DNA of 64,000 nt from positions 1 through 64,000 of the forward strand of contig CAJNYU010001604.1 in NCBI GenBank assembly GCA_905331475.1, given 5' to 3'. Each line of letters starts with the position of its first letter. Position 1 is the stretch's first letter. The DNA comes from Rotaria socialis (Eukaryota; Rotifera; Eurotatoria; Philodinida; Philodinidae). Shown one piece after another: positions 34,101-48,000 of the stretch. A program made the translations under genes and the position numbers. The notes under the pieces were generated by a model, which searched no databases, was not told where the DNA came from, and worked only from the letters and a program-made list of their open reading frames with translations.

Positions 34101-37100
34101 AGATTAAGAATTTAATTTAATTGGCTTATTTTATATCATTTCGTTGTTATAGGATGTTAAAATTTGAGAAACAGAAATTAGATATGGAATATTTAACTTA
34201 AATCTGTAACATTTTATTATACTTAAAAAAACAAGCTATAAATTAAGACATACGTAAATCACATCACAAGTTGCGAGTGTACTTGTTAGTGTTTATCTTA
34301 TTGAAACGTAAACAGTCATTAACTGTTAATTTCTTTTTGAGAGAAAGATAAATAGATTTTTTTTGTCATTAGAAAAACTAAAAAGAAAAGATTGAATCAC
34401 AAAAAAAGAATGTTACATCAATCGCCCTAATTGACTGCAGCCTCTATATTAAAATTACGCTACTTTGACCTTGAAAGCTGTACATGTATTTTATCAAGAT
34501 TTCAAATAATTTAATATGATTCGCTTGTCTTGCATTTGACATTTCTTGATCGTTTAATTTAGAATCACACTTGAAATTAGAAAAAACGAAGGTCTCTGAT
34601 CGATTGATTACTTTTGTGTTGAGACTATAGTATACATCATTGTGGATATGGATGAATTATGATTATTACGAAAAGAGTTTTTGACCTTCACTTTTAGCTG
34701 AAAATATATTGTGATTTTATCAGCACCTACTTCATTGTTCTAGAAGTCATTAGAAAATTTTATTGTTTACTCGTTAACAATATATGCTTTTGAAAAGGCT
34801 TCAGGTCATGCCATTGTTTCTATGACAAAATAAAACTATGCTAAAAGTGTGATGTTAAGATCAGTCATACAAACTAACATTTATCATGTTTGAATTTAAG
34901 CATAGATGCAGATCGAAAGACTTGAAATTTTCACAATAAACTATCTCTATTGTAGTTTGTCTCTATGTAAAATTTGAAAATCCATTTTTTTGTGAATCCA
35001 AGAAAACAAAATATGAACTATCTCTTCACAGTTTTCATAAAATATTTGAATCTAATTAGTTTCAACTTGCTTAAAACGATGTTTTTCTTCTATTTCAATT
35101 GACTTTGTTTTTGTTGATAATCATGTAAATTAAAACGAATATTTATTTGATTTAGATTGATCTCACTGCTGACAATAGCAACAGTGGTATTAGACGTAAT
35201 GATGTAAATCCATCAGAATATTACATAGCAAGTATACCGGTGAACTCATCACGTACAGTAAAATTCATATTGAAAAATACAAATCCAATCGATATACCGA
35301 TTGAAAAAATATCTTTAACGTTACCAAAAACAAATATTCGTCTTATTCAGTTACAATTATTAAATGGCAGTGAAACAAAAGTATCATTCAAAAGTTTATA
35401 TCAAAATGAAGATATTACAGAAGTAAGATGATATATAAAGCAAAAACAAAAATTATAGTTATCTTTCATTGAAGCTTGTTATTCCTGCTCGTCATCAAGC
35501 AGTATTAGCTTTAACAATTCATGGAACAAGTGATCCATCATTTTACGATGAAACACTATCATTTAAAACACCCTATCAAGTAAGCCAAAAAGAAAATAAA
35601 CAATCAATTACTTGCTCCCTCATATTCTTCTTTTATTGTTATTTTGTTTTTATAGAATCTTGATATGAATGTAAAATATCGTATTGTCAGTGCGTCGATT
35701 GAACTTGAAAATAAACTTCCGTTACATATCGATGCATTTCCTGTAAGAAAATATTGTTTTTCTAAAACTGAAACATTTTGTTGTTTTTTCTTCGTCTTCT
35801 TGTCTTAACTAGAATCGTATCGGCATGGTAGATGTTGTTCTAAATAATGGATTTGATGAACTAACAGAAATTTTACGTGTAGAATTTCTCTCATATGGTC
35901 AAAGTTTTTCATTCTATTGGAATAATACATCATTTGGCAAACTGATTATTCAACCAAATCAGACTTATCTAGTATGCAGCTATACTTTTCTATTGATTAC
36001 CCTTTCATCTCTTTTATTTGATTTTCAGATTGGTAAACTTACCTTTGACATGCGACCCTTGTGTAATAGTATAGTAGTACCATCGGAATCGACATGTTAT
36101 TGTGGCTTAAATAATCATCCGGAATATAAACAAAAATGGAAACAACATACGACAGCATTAAATAATTATGAAGTTGATCATATACTTGTATCGAAATTTC
36201 GAAGTCTATGGCAAGATTGGACGTCACTAGTTCGAAAACAGCGGTAAGCAAAATAGGAGATAATCATGTGTTGTTTATGTTTTATTGATTTAGAATTCAA
36301 ACAAATATTTGGCTTGTGACAGATCAAGCTAATATGTCATGGCCAGTAACAATTGGTTTTGTTTGGCCATCTGTATTGGAACTTATGTCACCAACGGTAT
36401 CTCGTACACCAATTATTCTTGATTTTCATCTGACTCATATAAATACAGCAAAAGTGAATTGAAAATAAAATTTCAAAATTTTGATTCAACAGTTTTCTTT
36501 CTAGACACAAAATATTATTATTACAAATCCTTCGTCTAATATTGTTCAATATTCTATTGAACTTATCGGCAATTATGAAAACACAAGAAATAATAATAAA
36601 AAAATAGCTGTTAATAATAATAACATATTCATTATTGCAACAGTACGTATGAAAGAATCAATTTTTTCTTTTTATTAAAAAGACTTCAGTCACGCCGAGA
36701 AATCTAGGTGAAAAATTTGATTATTCCAAGCACAGCGCCAGCCCCCCCCCCCNGTAGAGTACTTTGAAGTACTTTTCAACTTCAAATTCACTTGAAGTTA
36801 CTTGCAATTACTTCAAGCTACTTTGGACTACTTTGAGCTACTTTGAGTTACTTTAAGCTACTTTAAGCTTACTTCAAGTAAAGTACTTTGATGTACTATT
36901 CTACTTCAAGTCTGCCGTTTCCCCCTTGAATTCCCCTCAGGCAAATATGCAAATGTAGAATTTGATTAGTTACCATTGAAGTTTTCCAATAGTCAATGAT
37001 ATTAAAATTATTTGAATAAAAATACATTAGATGCATTCCTTCTTTTAAAAAATGAATAGGTTTTGTCAGATTATTGATTAGCTAAAACTGTTTATTACGG

Positions 37101-40100
37101 CAACAAAAAAATTCCATTTCAGTTTTGTGTTTATCTATTAACAGTTTATATAAGATAAATGTTGATTGTCGACTAAAGATGAATGTGGATATTTTCGAGA
37201 TTCAGTGTTTGATACTTTACTTTCATTTATTTGCTTCAAAAATCCTAAACAGATATTATTCATTTAGTATAACGAGACGATATTGAAATAAGGTTTTTAT
37301 CGGTGGCGTTAGTCGCGAATCATAATTTTTTGTAAAAAAGTAATATTTTTATAGTACTTATTATATCTACGTTAGCTGCTTCTAACATGTTTTTTCATGG
37401 TCTAATGATTCTACTTACACGAGACACGAAGGTCTAAATATTTCTACATTATCTACTTAAGCACTGGTTAAAAAGAAAGCATTGTATATTTTCATTTTTT
37501 TTCGAATCGTAAGTGTCTTGAGTATTTCATTTTTAGTATTGTATCCATTATACAAATTAAAAGAATCTTATCTGACATTTGACTTTTGTATGATAAATGT
37601 TGTCGTAAACAAAATTGTCTGTTTTTCTCTCATAGACGTTTAAAGGTGTAGAGTTATTAAATGGTATATACAAATTTAGTCTTCAACCTGATGAAAATAT
37701 AATATTTACTGCATCATATCGACCAAAGCTAACAAGAAAACACGAAATATATCTTGTTGTTCGGTATGATGGTTTTTTTCGTCACTTGAAATCAAATAAA
37801 AATTTATTTTCCTATTTCTTTGTTTAAGGAATAATTTGACTATCATGGAATCAATACTTTTACGTGGAGAAGGTGGAAAGGGTAGTTTAACAGTTGGCAA
37901 TCGGAAAGCTGGATCGTCCGATATTCCACTGGTTCTAGAAATGAATGAAAAACAGTATAAACTTTGTTCAGGTATAAAAAACAAAAATTTATTTTTGAAG
38001 AAAATTTTATTATTATTTTTTTTATTTTGTCGTCAAAAGATTATCTTTCCACGGGTGGTACCAGCGGAAATCCAGTATTACAAAAAATAGTCACACTACG
38101 CAATACGGGAAATATGAAAGCAGTGATTCATAGCATATCATTTGGCGATGCCAAGTGTTCAGGACAAGGTTTTTCAGTTAATACATGTTCTAATATTGAA
38201 ATAGAACCCAACGAAAGATACGATCTTCGTATTCGGTATATATAGAAGACAACATTTGCTTTTGTTTTTTAACAATATTTATTTTTTTTCTTGTTTTAGT
38301 TTTCAACCGGATTATACATTAGCTGAAATAGCTGAATCTTTAACATTATTTACAAATATTGGTTCTATGACATTTCCACTCATTGTTCGAATTCCACAAC
38401 GTGTTTTAGCCACATGCTATCAGACTATTCCACGTCCTGTATGGGAATCACAAATGCATTGTTTTTGTTTATGTGCTATTTCAGTTTTAATTCTATGTAT
38501 TTTCACTATGGCTGTCTACGAAGCGCGTAGATTATTTGACGATGTAGATAACCCAAATTTAATATTTTTAATAGAACTTTCCTATTCTTATTATTTGTGT
38601 TTTTCTAGTATTTGGCACGAGCAGAACTACGCAGCCGTTTGTCAGCAACAAATCCAAAACTATTTGAATTTACTGATATTACTGCAGCTGTACAAGATGA
38701 ACATAAAATTCGGTATGAACATGGGAAACTTGTAAATAATCGTATAACATATTTTTGTTTTTAGTGAACGAAAGGAATCACGAGCATCTACAAGTTCAAT
38801 AAATACTAAGAAGGACGTACCAAAAGATGAAATTAAAACAAAAGATAACGATACTAAAACTAAACGTTCTAATTCATCAGTTAGCGGAAATAAAGATATA
38901 ATAGAAGCAGTAGTGAAAGTAATTGAAAACTTTATTTTTTTTAAATATACTATTTTTACTTTTAAATAATGATCTATAGACATTACAAAAATCGGATGGA
39001 CCGAATATAGCTTCTCGGCCTACATCGACTAGTTCAAAATCACTTCCACAGAAACCAAAACGATCAATAACGGATAGTTATCCCGGAAAGGTAAATTATG
39101 AATCGAATTCTCGAAGAAACTAAAATGAGATATTACTTCAATTTTTTATATACATTCGATAAGATAGACATTAAAATATTTACAACTAAAACAAAAATTA
39201 TCATAATGAATATCTATTCTAATATATATATTTCTCCTGTTTTAATTTTTTCCCCGTCAATTTCAGTCTTCTAAACAACAAACTGAAGTATCAACTAAGC
39301 CCAATCAATTAAAAGCACAACGGTCAAATCATACAGAACAATCTACAGTAGTAACATCAAGTCCATCAATACCTCCTTCAACTAATTCAGCAACCACAGT
39401 AACAGATGAAGAAACTGAACCATTTGTAGTATGATAGGAAAAGTTTTGACATTGACTCTTTAAAACTTTCTATTTCTCATAGATTCCTCGACCAAAACGT
39501 TATCTCAGTAAAACTAAAGAAGTAACTACCAGTATTATTCCTGTTAAATCAGCATCCATTACAGATGGTATTGTTCCTGTACAACCGACACCTTCACTTC
39601 CACACATATCTCCACCGTCATCGTCAACAGTAATCGAAAAATCATCGACTCGCTTGGATCTTTCTGAACAACGAAAAGATCAACAAAATTTATCTCGATC
39701 AACCGATTCACTCAATGATCAACAATGGCATCGAGTTAGTTCTAGTCGCGGACTTCGCAAAGCAGCTACAACTAATCGACGAGAAGCAACTGATGAATCT
39801 CAAACAGCAAATAAAACAAATAAAATAACATCAAATAATACCGGTAAATATATTTCTAAAAAAATATTGAATATAACTTTTTATGCACCGACTTCTTTTG
39901 AAATTTTCGTGTATTTGTATACACTACACATATTCTTTACATTTCTGCTAGCCATTCTTTTCCATTTACTTCTGTTTGATGTTGTTGTGCTGTGTTTCCT
40001 ATCAGTTTTTTCTTCTTATAGAAAATCCAGTGGCAGTGTCATCATCAGCAACGCGTAACACATATGCTTCTATTTCTAGCCAAATGTCACAGTCACGTCG

Positions 40101-42219
40101 TCGGCGCGGACGACACTTGACTCGTGGTACTACATCGTCCACGCATGTTTCTAATTTGACAAAAAGACAGAGTTTACAGACTAATACACCATTCAGTGTT
40201 CATAATCGAGAGCTGGCATTTCGTCAGCTAGCTGAACAGTTATGGGCAGCTGGATTGCCGTCATCAGCGACAGCATCTTCCTTATCTATACGGTCACGTT
40301 GTTCATCAGCACCACCATCGGAACGTGGTGGCGATGACGACATGACAATAGTCACATGGAACAATCATTGTAATGATGAACAAGAAAATATGATCGATTG
40401 GGATGAACCAGATAAACCAGATGATGGTAATAGTAGCGTAAAAAGAATGATAACTTATACATTCTACTATTTTACATATATATGCACGTGGAACGCTTCT
40501 ATTATTATTGATTTTACCTGCTTTGCCCGCTTGAATACCCCAAACCATAGATGAATATAGATGTAAAAACGCTTTTTGCTTTAATTACATCATTGGTAAC
40601 TAAATTGTATGCAATAACGAAATCGAAGGAGTGCTTCTTTTACAATATTTTCTTGTTCTTGTTTTTCTCTAGAGTCTTGTTGAAATAAGGTGATGGTGTC
40701 ATATGTTTTCGTCTAGATATTTTATTTTTTCATTTTTTTTCATGTTCTGTATTCTACCTATTTTTTACTTTCTTCCTACCTGACCGTATAAAAGACAACG
40801 TCTAACTCATGTCTCATTCGAGACCAACCAGAGAAACGAATAAAATAGTACACTTTAATAAATTCCTTTAACTTACTTTTAAAAAAGCGGCACGTTTCTC
40901 TGCTATTTAATTTAACGCACGCTTTGATTTTTCTTTAAAAACTTTAATTTAAAATGCTTAATTTAATATCTTTTTCACCATCGAGTGAGTTTCCAAATGT
41001 ATATTTGAAAATTAAAACCGTTTTTGAACTATCTTTCATAGACTTCAGTCGATATGTTTCACAAGTGGAATTATGTGTCGATGAACCTAATGATAATAAT
41101 GAATGGACAAAACCACCATCGCCATCGCCAACAACTAATGATAAACCATCATTTATATCTATAACAACGACAGCAACACCACCACCGTCATCAATAATAG
41201 AAGGAAATATTTCACCAAACGTAACAATATCTGCAATTGCCATTGAAGACAAGTAAGACAAAAACTAAAATTTTTACAATCTAAATGTCAATATAATCAT
41301 TTTTGCTAGCGTTGATTCAATACCATTTGTTCAACATGGACCAGGTCCCATACAACGTCCAACTAGACCTACAAATCTGCCAACACAACAATCACGATCA
41401 TCTCCATATTTTATAAATTCTATTCAATCACCTGAAACACCTGATGTAATTGGTCAAATCTATCGTTTCTTGGATCATCAAAACAGTGCAACACCAACAG
41501 TATCATCAACACCAAATGCTAACGATTCGTCGGTACCAATAAATGATTTAGCAACACCTAATATGGCTTGGACCACATTTTTACCATCAACGTGGGCATC
41601 AAAATATGAATCATCGTGGCCATCAACAAGTATTCAAAGTCCAGCAGCATCATTAACAACACAAGTACAAAATCCATTTGCACTTATGACATCACTCAAT
41701 AATCAACCACAACAATCAACAAGAGAAGACTCATCTGTTTGGTCAGCAATTGGAGGTGCATCAACACCACGTTCAATGTCATCAAGTTTACGTACACAAC
41801 GTATTTCAGAATGGAATGAATTCTTTTCAGCCACTGTACCTTCATCTACAGAATCAACAAAATCAACAAATAGTTCTTGGTTAAAATTTTGGTCTGCACC
41901 TGATCCGTCAACTTCTGATGGTGTATCATCAAATGGACATGAAATCGAACCAAATAATGCAGTAAATTGTTTTTTGTTTTTTCAACAGGAAGTTTTCTTT
42001 TTCTTTTTTTTCTTTCGTTTTCAGTTTTGGAGTTTAGGCACGTTAACCAATGAACCAGTGATTCCTTCGACAGCAACAAATCAACAGCAAAGATCGCCAT
42101 CTACTTGGTGGCCAAATAATGCATCCTCTGACGAAAACAATAATAATAGTCAAATAAATCATTTAAATGATGATACAATAAATAATCGTGATCGATCTCG
42201 ATGGGATTTTGCTCGTTAA
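31126..42219 (+). CDS. TMEM131: TMEM131 family transmembrane protein
   Basis: Twenty-seven exons encode 1997 aa, all joining in phase: 31126-31261, 31316-31377, 31441-31700, 31752-31989, 32056-32553, 33369-33788, 33850-34032, 35156-35422, 35475-35579, 35656-35742, 35813-35971, 36029-36243, 36294-36453, 36505-36642, 37636-37763, 37829-37971, 38040-38235, 38300-38543, 38609-38712, 38765-38918, 38980-39090, 39267-39428, 39483-39843, 40022-40426, 41042-41252, 41310-41961, 42025-42219. After a signal-like N-terminus and a Ser-rich acidic stretch comes the PapD-like start IRFIPPLLDFGEQ, with ILPPKGGNTSISVYYLPRTLG and the GIGTSNPFLIRPLIGA block. Ig-like repeats continue to a Cys-containing FGDAKCSGQGFSV segment and one helix at about 1185-1206. 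The cytosolic tail has an FSRYVSQVE element and tryptophan-rich Ser/Thr repeats. In animals TMEM131 binds procollagen in the ER and recruits TRAPP through its tail. The first exon is the least certain. Confidence 0.93.
36741..36928. mobile_element. damaged copy of the ACTT-repeat MITE in TMEM131 intron 14
   Basis: It consists of runs of TACTTTGAG, ACTTCAAG and ACTTGAAG units and ends CGTTTCCCCCTTG at 36928, identical to the right terminus of the complete element at 52531-52757. The left end is lost in a C homopolymer with an N at 36753. It lies within the 993-nt intron 36643-37635, so it is probably spliced out harmlessly. Confidence 0.8.
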
Positions 42220-45067
42220 AGATAAAACATTTTCTGCTTGATATTTATTCACCCGTGATGACTATTTGACGCGATAGAGCATAAAAATATATAGAAAAAA
42301 AGCTACTTATCAATACTGATTCTTTTTCTAGATTGGGTTTTTTAAGTTACTAATCATATTGTAATTGTGCATAAAAACAAAATCTCATGGATAATACTGT
42401 TGCGCAACCTTTTTTTCTTTCTTTTTGTGTAAAGTGTGCAAAAGAGTTTAAAAAAACAAGAACAACAATCATAATTAAGTAAAAAATTTAAATAAAACTT
42501 AAAAATATTTTATTTTTATTCTTGTTTTGCAAAATACAAATGAAACGAAGCATAATAGAACGAACTATTACGATATGTAATCGATTTATTTCCGGTGAAT
42601 AACAATCAAAAGTCAAGTTATAAAAATGTACTTTTAGGAAATGAGAATATGAATGAATTTTTGCTAAGAATTTTTTGAAGTATCTTATCAGTGAATGTGC
42701 TCGTTCATACGAAATAATGCATTGAAAGTAAATCAGATTTACGCATACAAATTGTTGAATAGTCAATTCTATTTTGACGCTTTCTTATCGTTGATGCAGA
42801 CAAACAAAATAAAATTCTACTATAATGAAACTGTTTTCAATTTATGTTGGATATCAAATTCAAAGTCTTATGCGTTTCCTGTGTCTAACGAATAAAGTTT
42901 ATATTTAGTCTTTTTTCAAAATTTGATTAATCAGAACACACAGTATTGAATTCTTTCATTTAAAGAAAAGTCTATGGAACTTTCAAAGGACGTAACATTA
43001 CAACAAAAGTTGTTGATCTAGATAGCTTGCGGTGTAATATTTGCGAATCTAGATGTAACATTAAATAAGAGCGCTGTTTGTACTAATTAGTAATGAACAA
43101 GTACCAATTGACATGAATTTATCTGTATATAAGAAACGATCTTGAAAGTAGTTTTCACCAATTAAATAAAGTACGCTGATTGGTTAAACTTAAAATGAGT
43201 TTAGTGTAAGAGAGAACGTAATACTTTCGATAGTCATTGACTAGCTGAATGGTTTTTCTTGTTATTGGTAAATTAATGCATGAACAATATGTGTTATCGA
43301 ATATCGACTATGACTACTTGATACACATGATTATTCATAAGAGATGAGATCTGTCTAAATCTAGATTTCAGAGCTGTCTTTACTTGAATATTGTTGTTGG
43401 CTTTTTTATTTTTATCTATTAACGCTACTACATCCTCGTTAGTTTGTGATCATTGATTAGTTGCATGCTTGATTCTATATTATAATTGCACAATTCGATA
43501 GCGTGTTTAAATTAAAAAAGCAGAGTCGTGTGACATCTATAGTAATAATCGTATATATCAATTAACTCGAAAGGTTTCCGTGTGTGTTGTTCAGTTCGCC
43601 ATACAACTATTGATTATTTCTCAAAGGACTTCCCTATTGTGTATCATCAATCCATTAGAACAAAAAATGATTAGCCATAATATTCAGATGAATAAAAAAA
43701 ATGCGTACGTAGCACATCTAACAAATGTCAAAGATTTGTCTTTTGCTTCATACTATAAATGCGTCAGTTTAATTAAACTAAGCAGAATCATGTTTAATAA
43801 AAAATGTTCTTTCATTTTAGTGTATTTTATTCTGTTGACAAACAATATTTATTTTTATATGGCATAGTATATTTAAATTTCTCGAAAAGCAGATTTCCTA
43901 AATTTCCATCAGTTCGATAACTACAATTATATACAAAGCAAAAGTTTTTTTTTATAGCTACTAGAAATTTGAATACTTTTTTTGGCAATTTTCTATAATT
44001 ACGGAAAGCGCAGCAATATAAGAAAGTTTCGAACAATTTAAAATACAAATAATTCAATTTAAAAATTTTTTAAATAGCTCTGAAATTTCCTATTATGAAT
44101 ATATGGACACTAGTATGTATCTCACCAGGTTGCAAAATTGAGAATCTCAGTAAATATCTACTTTTTGCAAGACTCATTACTCTTTAATGTGTCGAAACGT
44201 ACAACAGCTGCTTGTGATAATACAACAGAATAAACTAATTTTTGTTTTTGTAGAGTTCTCAATTTGCAGGCGAACAATTAAATGTTGATTAGATTCCTAG
44301 ATCTGACTCATATAATACTGCTGAATTGATGAAAGTGAATCGAAATTCTATATAGAAAAAAGTTTAATAGGGAATAATTGATCATTTAAAATTGTCAGCA
44401 TTGTATATTTCAAATGTAAATGATACTTATTTCATACCGAGCTGTAAATTGACTAATTTTCATTCTTTGACGTATGAAATTTTCAATAGTTACTCAATGC
44501 GCATGACTGAGATGATCATCTATATATAGTTAGTTATTTTCTTAAAAGATTATTTCACTCCGAAGTCATGCTAAGAAAATGAGTAGTATTTTTCATAAAC
44601 GGTTGTCATAATCAAATAAATATGAGATACAATGTCATTATTGAAAGAGCAACTTTGATCGCTGCCGAGTACCTGAATTTGCGATATATATATATATCAA
44701 TGTAAGTCAAAACATGGAAAATAATATTGCAAGTTTTATTATATAAATGAACAGATAACTAAATAATCTATGCGTAAATATTAGCAGTATATCAATTACT
44801 TTTGATTCATTTTCAATAACACTAAGCCGATACTTGTCTGAATAATCAACTTAGATAATTAATGAACATTAAAGTAACAGTTCTAATCATTTTACAATAA
44901 AACACTGCAAAATCTTATACAGAACTTGATGAGAATTTTGTTCACGTTCTAATAAATATTCATGTGTCTTCATATGTCAGCGTATGTAATGCTCCAATAA
45001 GTTTTAATATTGATACCAGCTGGTGCCTGACGTATATGAATGGAAGACCTAAAATACAAGCAGCACA
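42220..45067. other. intergenic between TMEM131 and synaptotagmin
   Basis: No gene is supported over 2.8 kb of AT-rich DNA. A short TA run lies near 44683-44698. Open frames (43580-43867 and others) show no family resemblance. Confidence 0.45.
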
Positions 45068-48000
45068 ATGGCTTCGAATGAAACCAATACAACTATTTCT
45101 ACACCAGATATTACATGTAAGTGAATGCAAAAGTAAAATATTTAAAAATTCATGATTCTCTCCATCGTATATTTGTCGATAAAAACTATTTTTTGTCTAA
45201 TTAAAATTTTAATGAATACTCAAGAATAATTATATATTAATTCTTCGAGTAAAGAGTACACTTTATCGAACATAAATATTTATGTATTACATGTCAAAAA
45301 GCATGCATCAAAAGATTACGATAAATTTATATAGTTTTTTTCTTTAACCGGAACAATTACGAGGTTGAATAAGTAATTATTATATATATATATAGATCGA
45401 TAGATTAGACTTTATATACCAAAAAGAAAACCAGCTAAAAACATGATAAATAACGCGTTTTTAGATCTGATGAAACCATTATAATGTTCATAAGAGTGTG
45501 AAAAAAAAAGATGAGCTTCTATTGCAATGTCGATAAGAAGTAATGCTTCCTGTCAATGGTAACGCAGAATCTGTTTTCTGCTTGTTTAATTTTCGCACAG
45601 TAAAAATTACACATGATCTATCTCTGAAATAATTGCATTGCTATTTAGAAAGTTCTCTATTTTAATAATATAGACCAATGAAGACACAATTCATGGTCTA
45701 TAGAGAAAAAAACAAAGTCTGACTTTTCTAACCAGAAAAATCATTAATTAGGCAACCAGTTTTAATCCAGCTAAGATTGTTACCTAGATTTCTTGAAATG
45801 GAATCCTATTGAAAACACGCAATCTTCTATGCTATTGTTTTTAAGCACCATTATTCTATTCTTTCTACAGGAAGAGTCGGGTGAAAAATTATATTTATTA
45901 TTATGTTAGAACTTTTATTTGCAAACCTATTCATTTTAATAATTACATTCTTTCTGGTTTCCTTTAGATGCTGTATCATGGAGTGCAGTTGGATTTTTAA
46001 TATTTGTTGCTATAATCTTTGTTATATCGATTGTATTAATATTTTATTTTGAAAAACTTTGTTGTTTTGCTCGACATCGATTTTTAAAACATTTATTAAG
46101 ACGACTTTGTAGAACCAGCAAATCAAAATCGATTTCTACAATTGCTCAATCAATTCCAATAATATCTATCAGTGAACTTGAAGCTAACAATAAAAGCTCT
46201 TCAAAAATTCCGGAATATCTTTGGATTGCAGGACAACGTGAACATATATCAGCATTTCAACCATCAATGTCTTTAGATACACACGATATGGGTAAGTAAA
46301 TTACAGATGACGTAACAAATAAATCTTTATGGCCTATTTTTCTCTTTTCTGTGTTTTGCTTTGCTTGACTTCTTAGTCAACTCATCAGATTCGGCATCAC
46401 CTCAATATTTTCTGTCATGGCTTATCCTGTTTCTTTTTTTTCTCTTATTTATTTTTTCTATTCTAGTCTTAACCATTAACTTGGTGTTTCCTGCTCTTTT
46501 TTTCTTTTCTTTTATATACTTTCAAATAATGATAAGTGACAAATAAGAGTGAAGAATATTTCAGGTAGACCTGTTGATTGTTTTTCCTCTCTTTTGTCTT
46601 CATAAGCTTTTATAGATCTTTCTCTTTTTTTTATCTACTTTTCTCAATGCAATGCATTAATAATGTCAAAACATAGCATACATAGTATGGTAAAGTCAAT
46701 ATCTCTTTTCTCTTTCATCATTTACCACACGCGCACAATCTTTTCTCTTCTGGTCTTTGAGCATACTGAATTCTTCTACATAATAAGTTCTTTTGTATTT
46801 GTTTCTTTAACTAAAAAATTAATTTCTTTTATTCATGAAAAATAATTAATTGAACGCATGTTTTCATTTTTGATACACTAAATTGTCTTCATATTCGGCT
46901 ATTTTCCTATTGTATTTAGCATTTCATTCAAAACAAATTAATTACAGTGAACTTGCATTGTTATTCAAGTTTGCATGTTTGAAAAGGGCGTAGATGAAGA
47001 GCAACAAGACATTTCAGTTGGTGTAAACCCTTTTCTCTAGACATACTCACTAACGAATCTCATATATGATCGCGTGAGCTAGTGTAAGAATCGTGCATCT
47101 GTGGGCGTACTCATATATTCATATTCCGATTCATACGAGCCAAACAATTGTCCATCTATTATTATTATTATTATTATTGTTCACAAAAATGTGTTATTAT
47201 CCTTTTTTCCGTAAGATCATTGTCATTCATGTCGTAGATATTGTCTGTGTTTGTCTTTTATATATATATATATATATATATATGAAACTAAGAAGCAAAT
47301 CGAGCATTGAAATTCTTCAGGGAAATTAGTAAGTAGCTTTTTACTTGACTCTACTTTCTATATTGTTGATATTGAAACCAAGCTTGACTTTTTCGCATCT
47401 ATTAATATATACAAAATTCATAATTAATAATCATGGATATGAAAATTGAGTTTTTTTTTCTTTTGTTCTACTCAATAGGTACGGACTTACCTGATGATGA
47501 TTATACAACATTAGTACCACCCGTAAAAAAGATAAATAGCACTGAAAAAAAATTACCTGATATACCAAAAATTATTGAACATGCAGAAAATGATTCATTA
47601 CCAAAAAAGGGTATATAGAAGAAGAGAAATTTATTTGAAAAGAAATATTTCTTGAATGATTTAAGTAAAGCAATCAAATTCAAAGCTCAACGATCGGCGA
47701 AAAACAAGAATGACTCGAATATCAAGACATCAAGCAAGTCTTGATAGTGAAATACTTGCATATCCACATTCAGCTCCATCATCACCTTCTTTATTACGAA
47801 ATCCCGGACAAAAATCTCCTAACCGTTCAATTCTCATGGACCAAGCTAATATTGTAAGCATTAAGAAACTACTATTTGCATTGGGTTCTGCTTTAGAGAA
47901 AATAAGGTAACTTGAGTTTTTTTTCATTTCGGTATATAAAAATTGAATGACTTGAGCATATTATGATTGTCTGTTGTAGTAGTTCGTTTAATGAAAAATG

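Noticed and set aside
36750..36930. CRISPR-like or satellite array
   Set aside because: Units are degenerate and contiguous with no spacers, and the terminus matches a transposon end.
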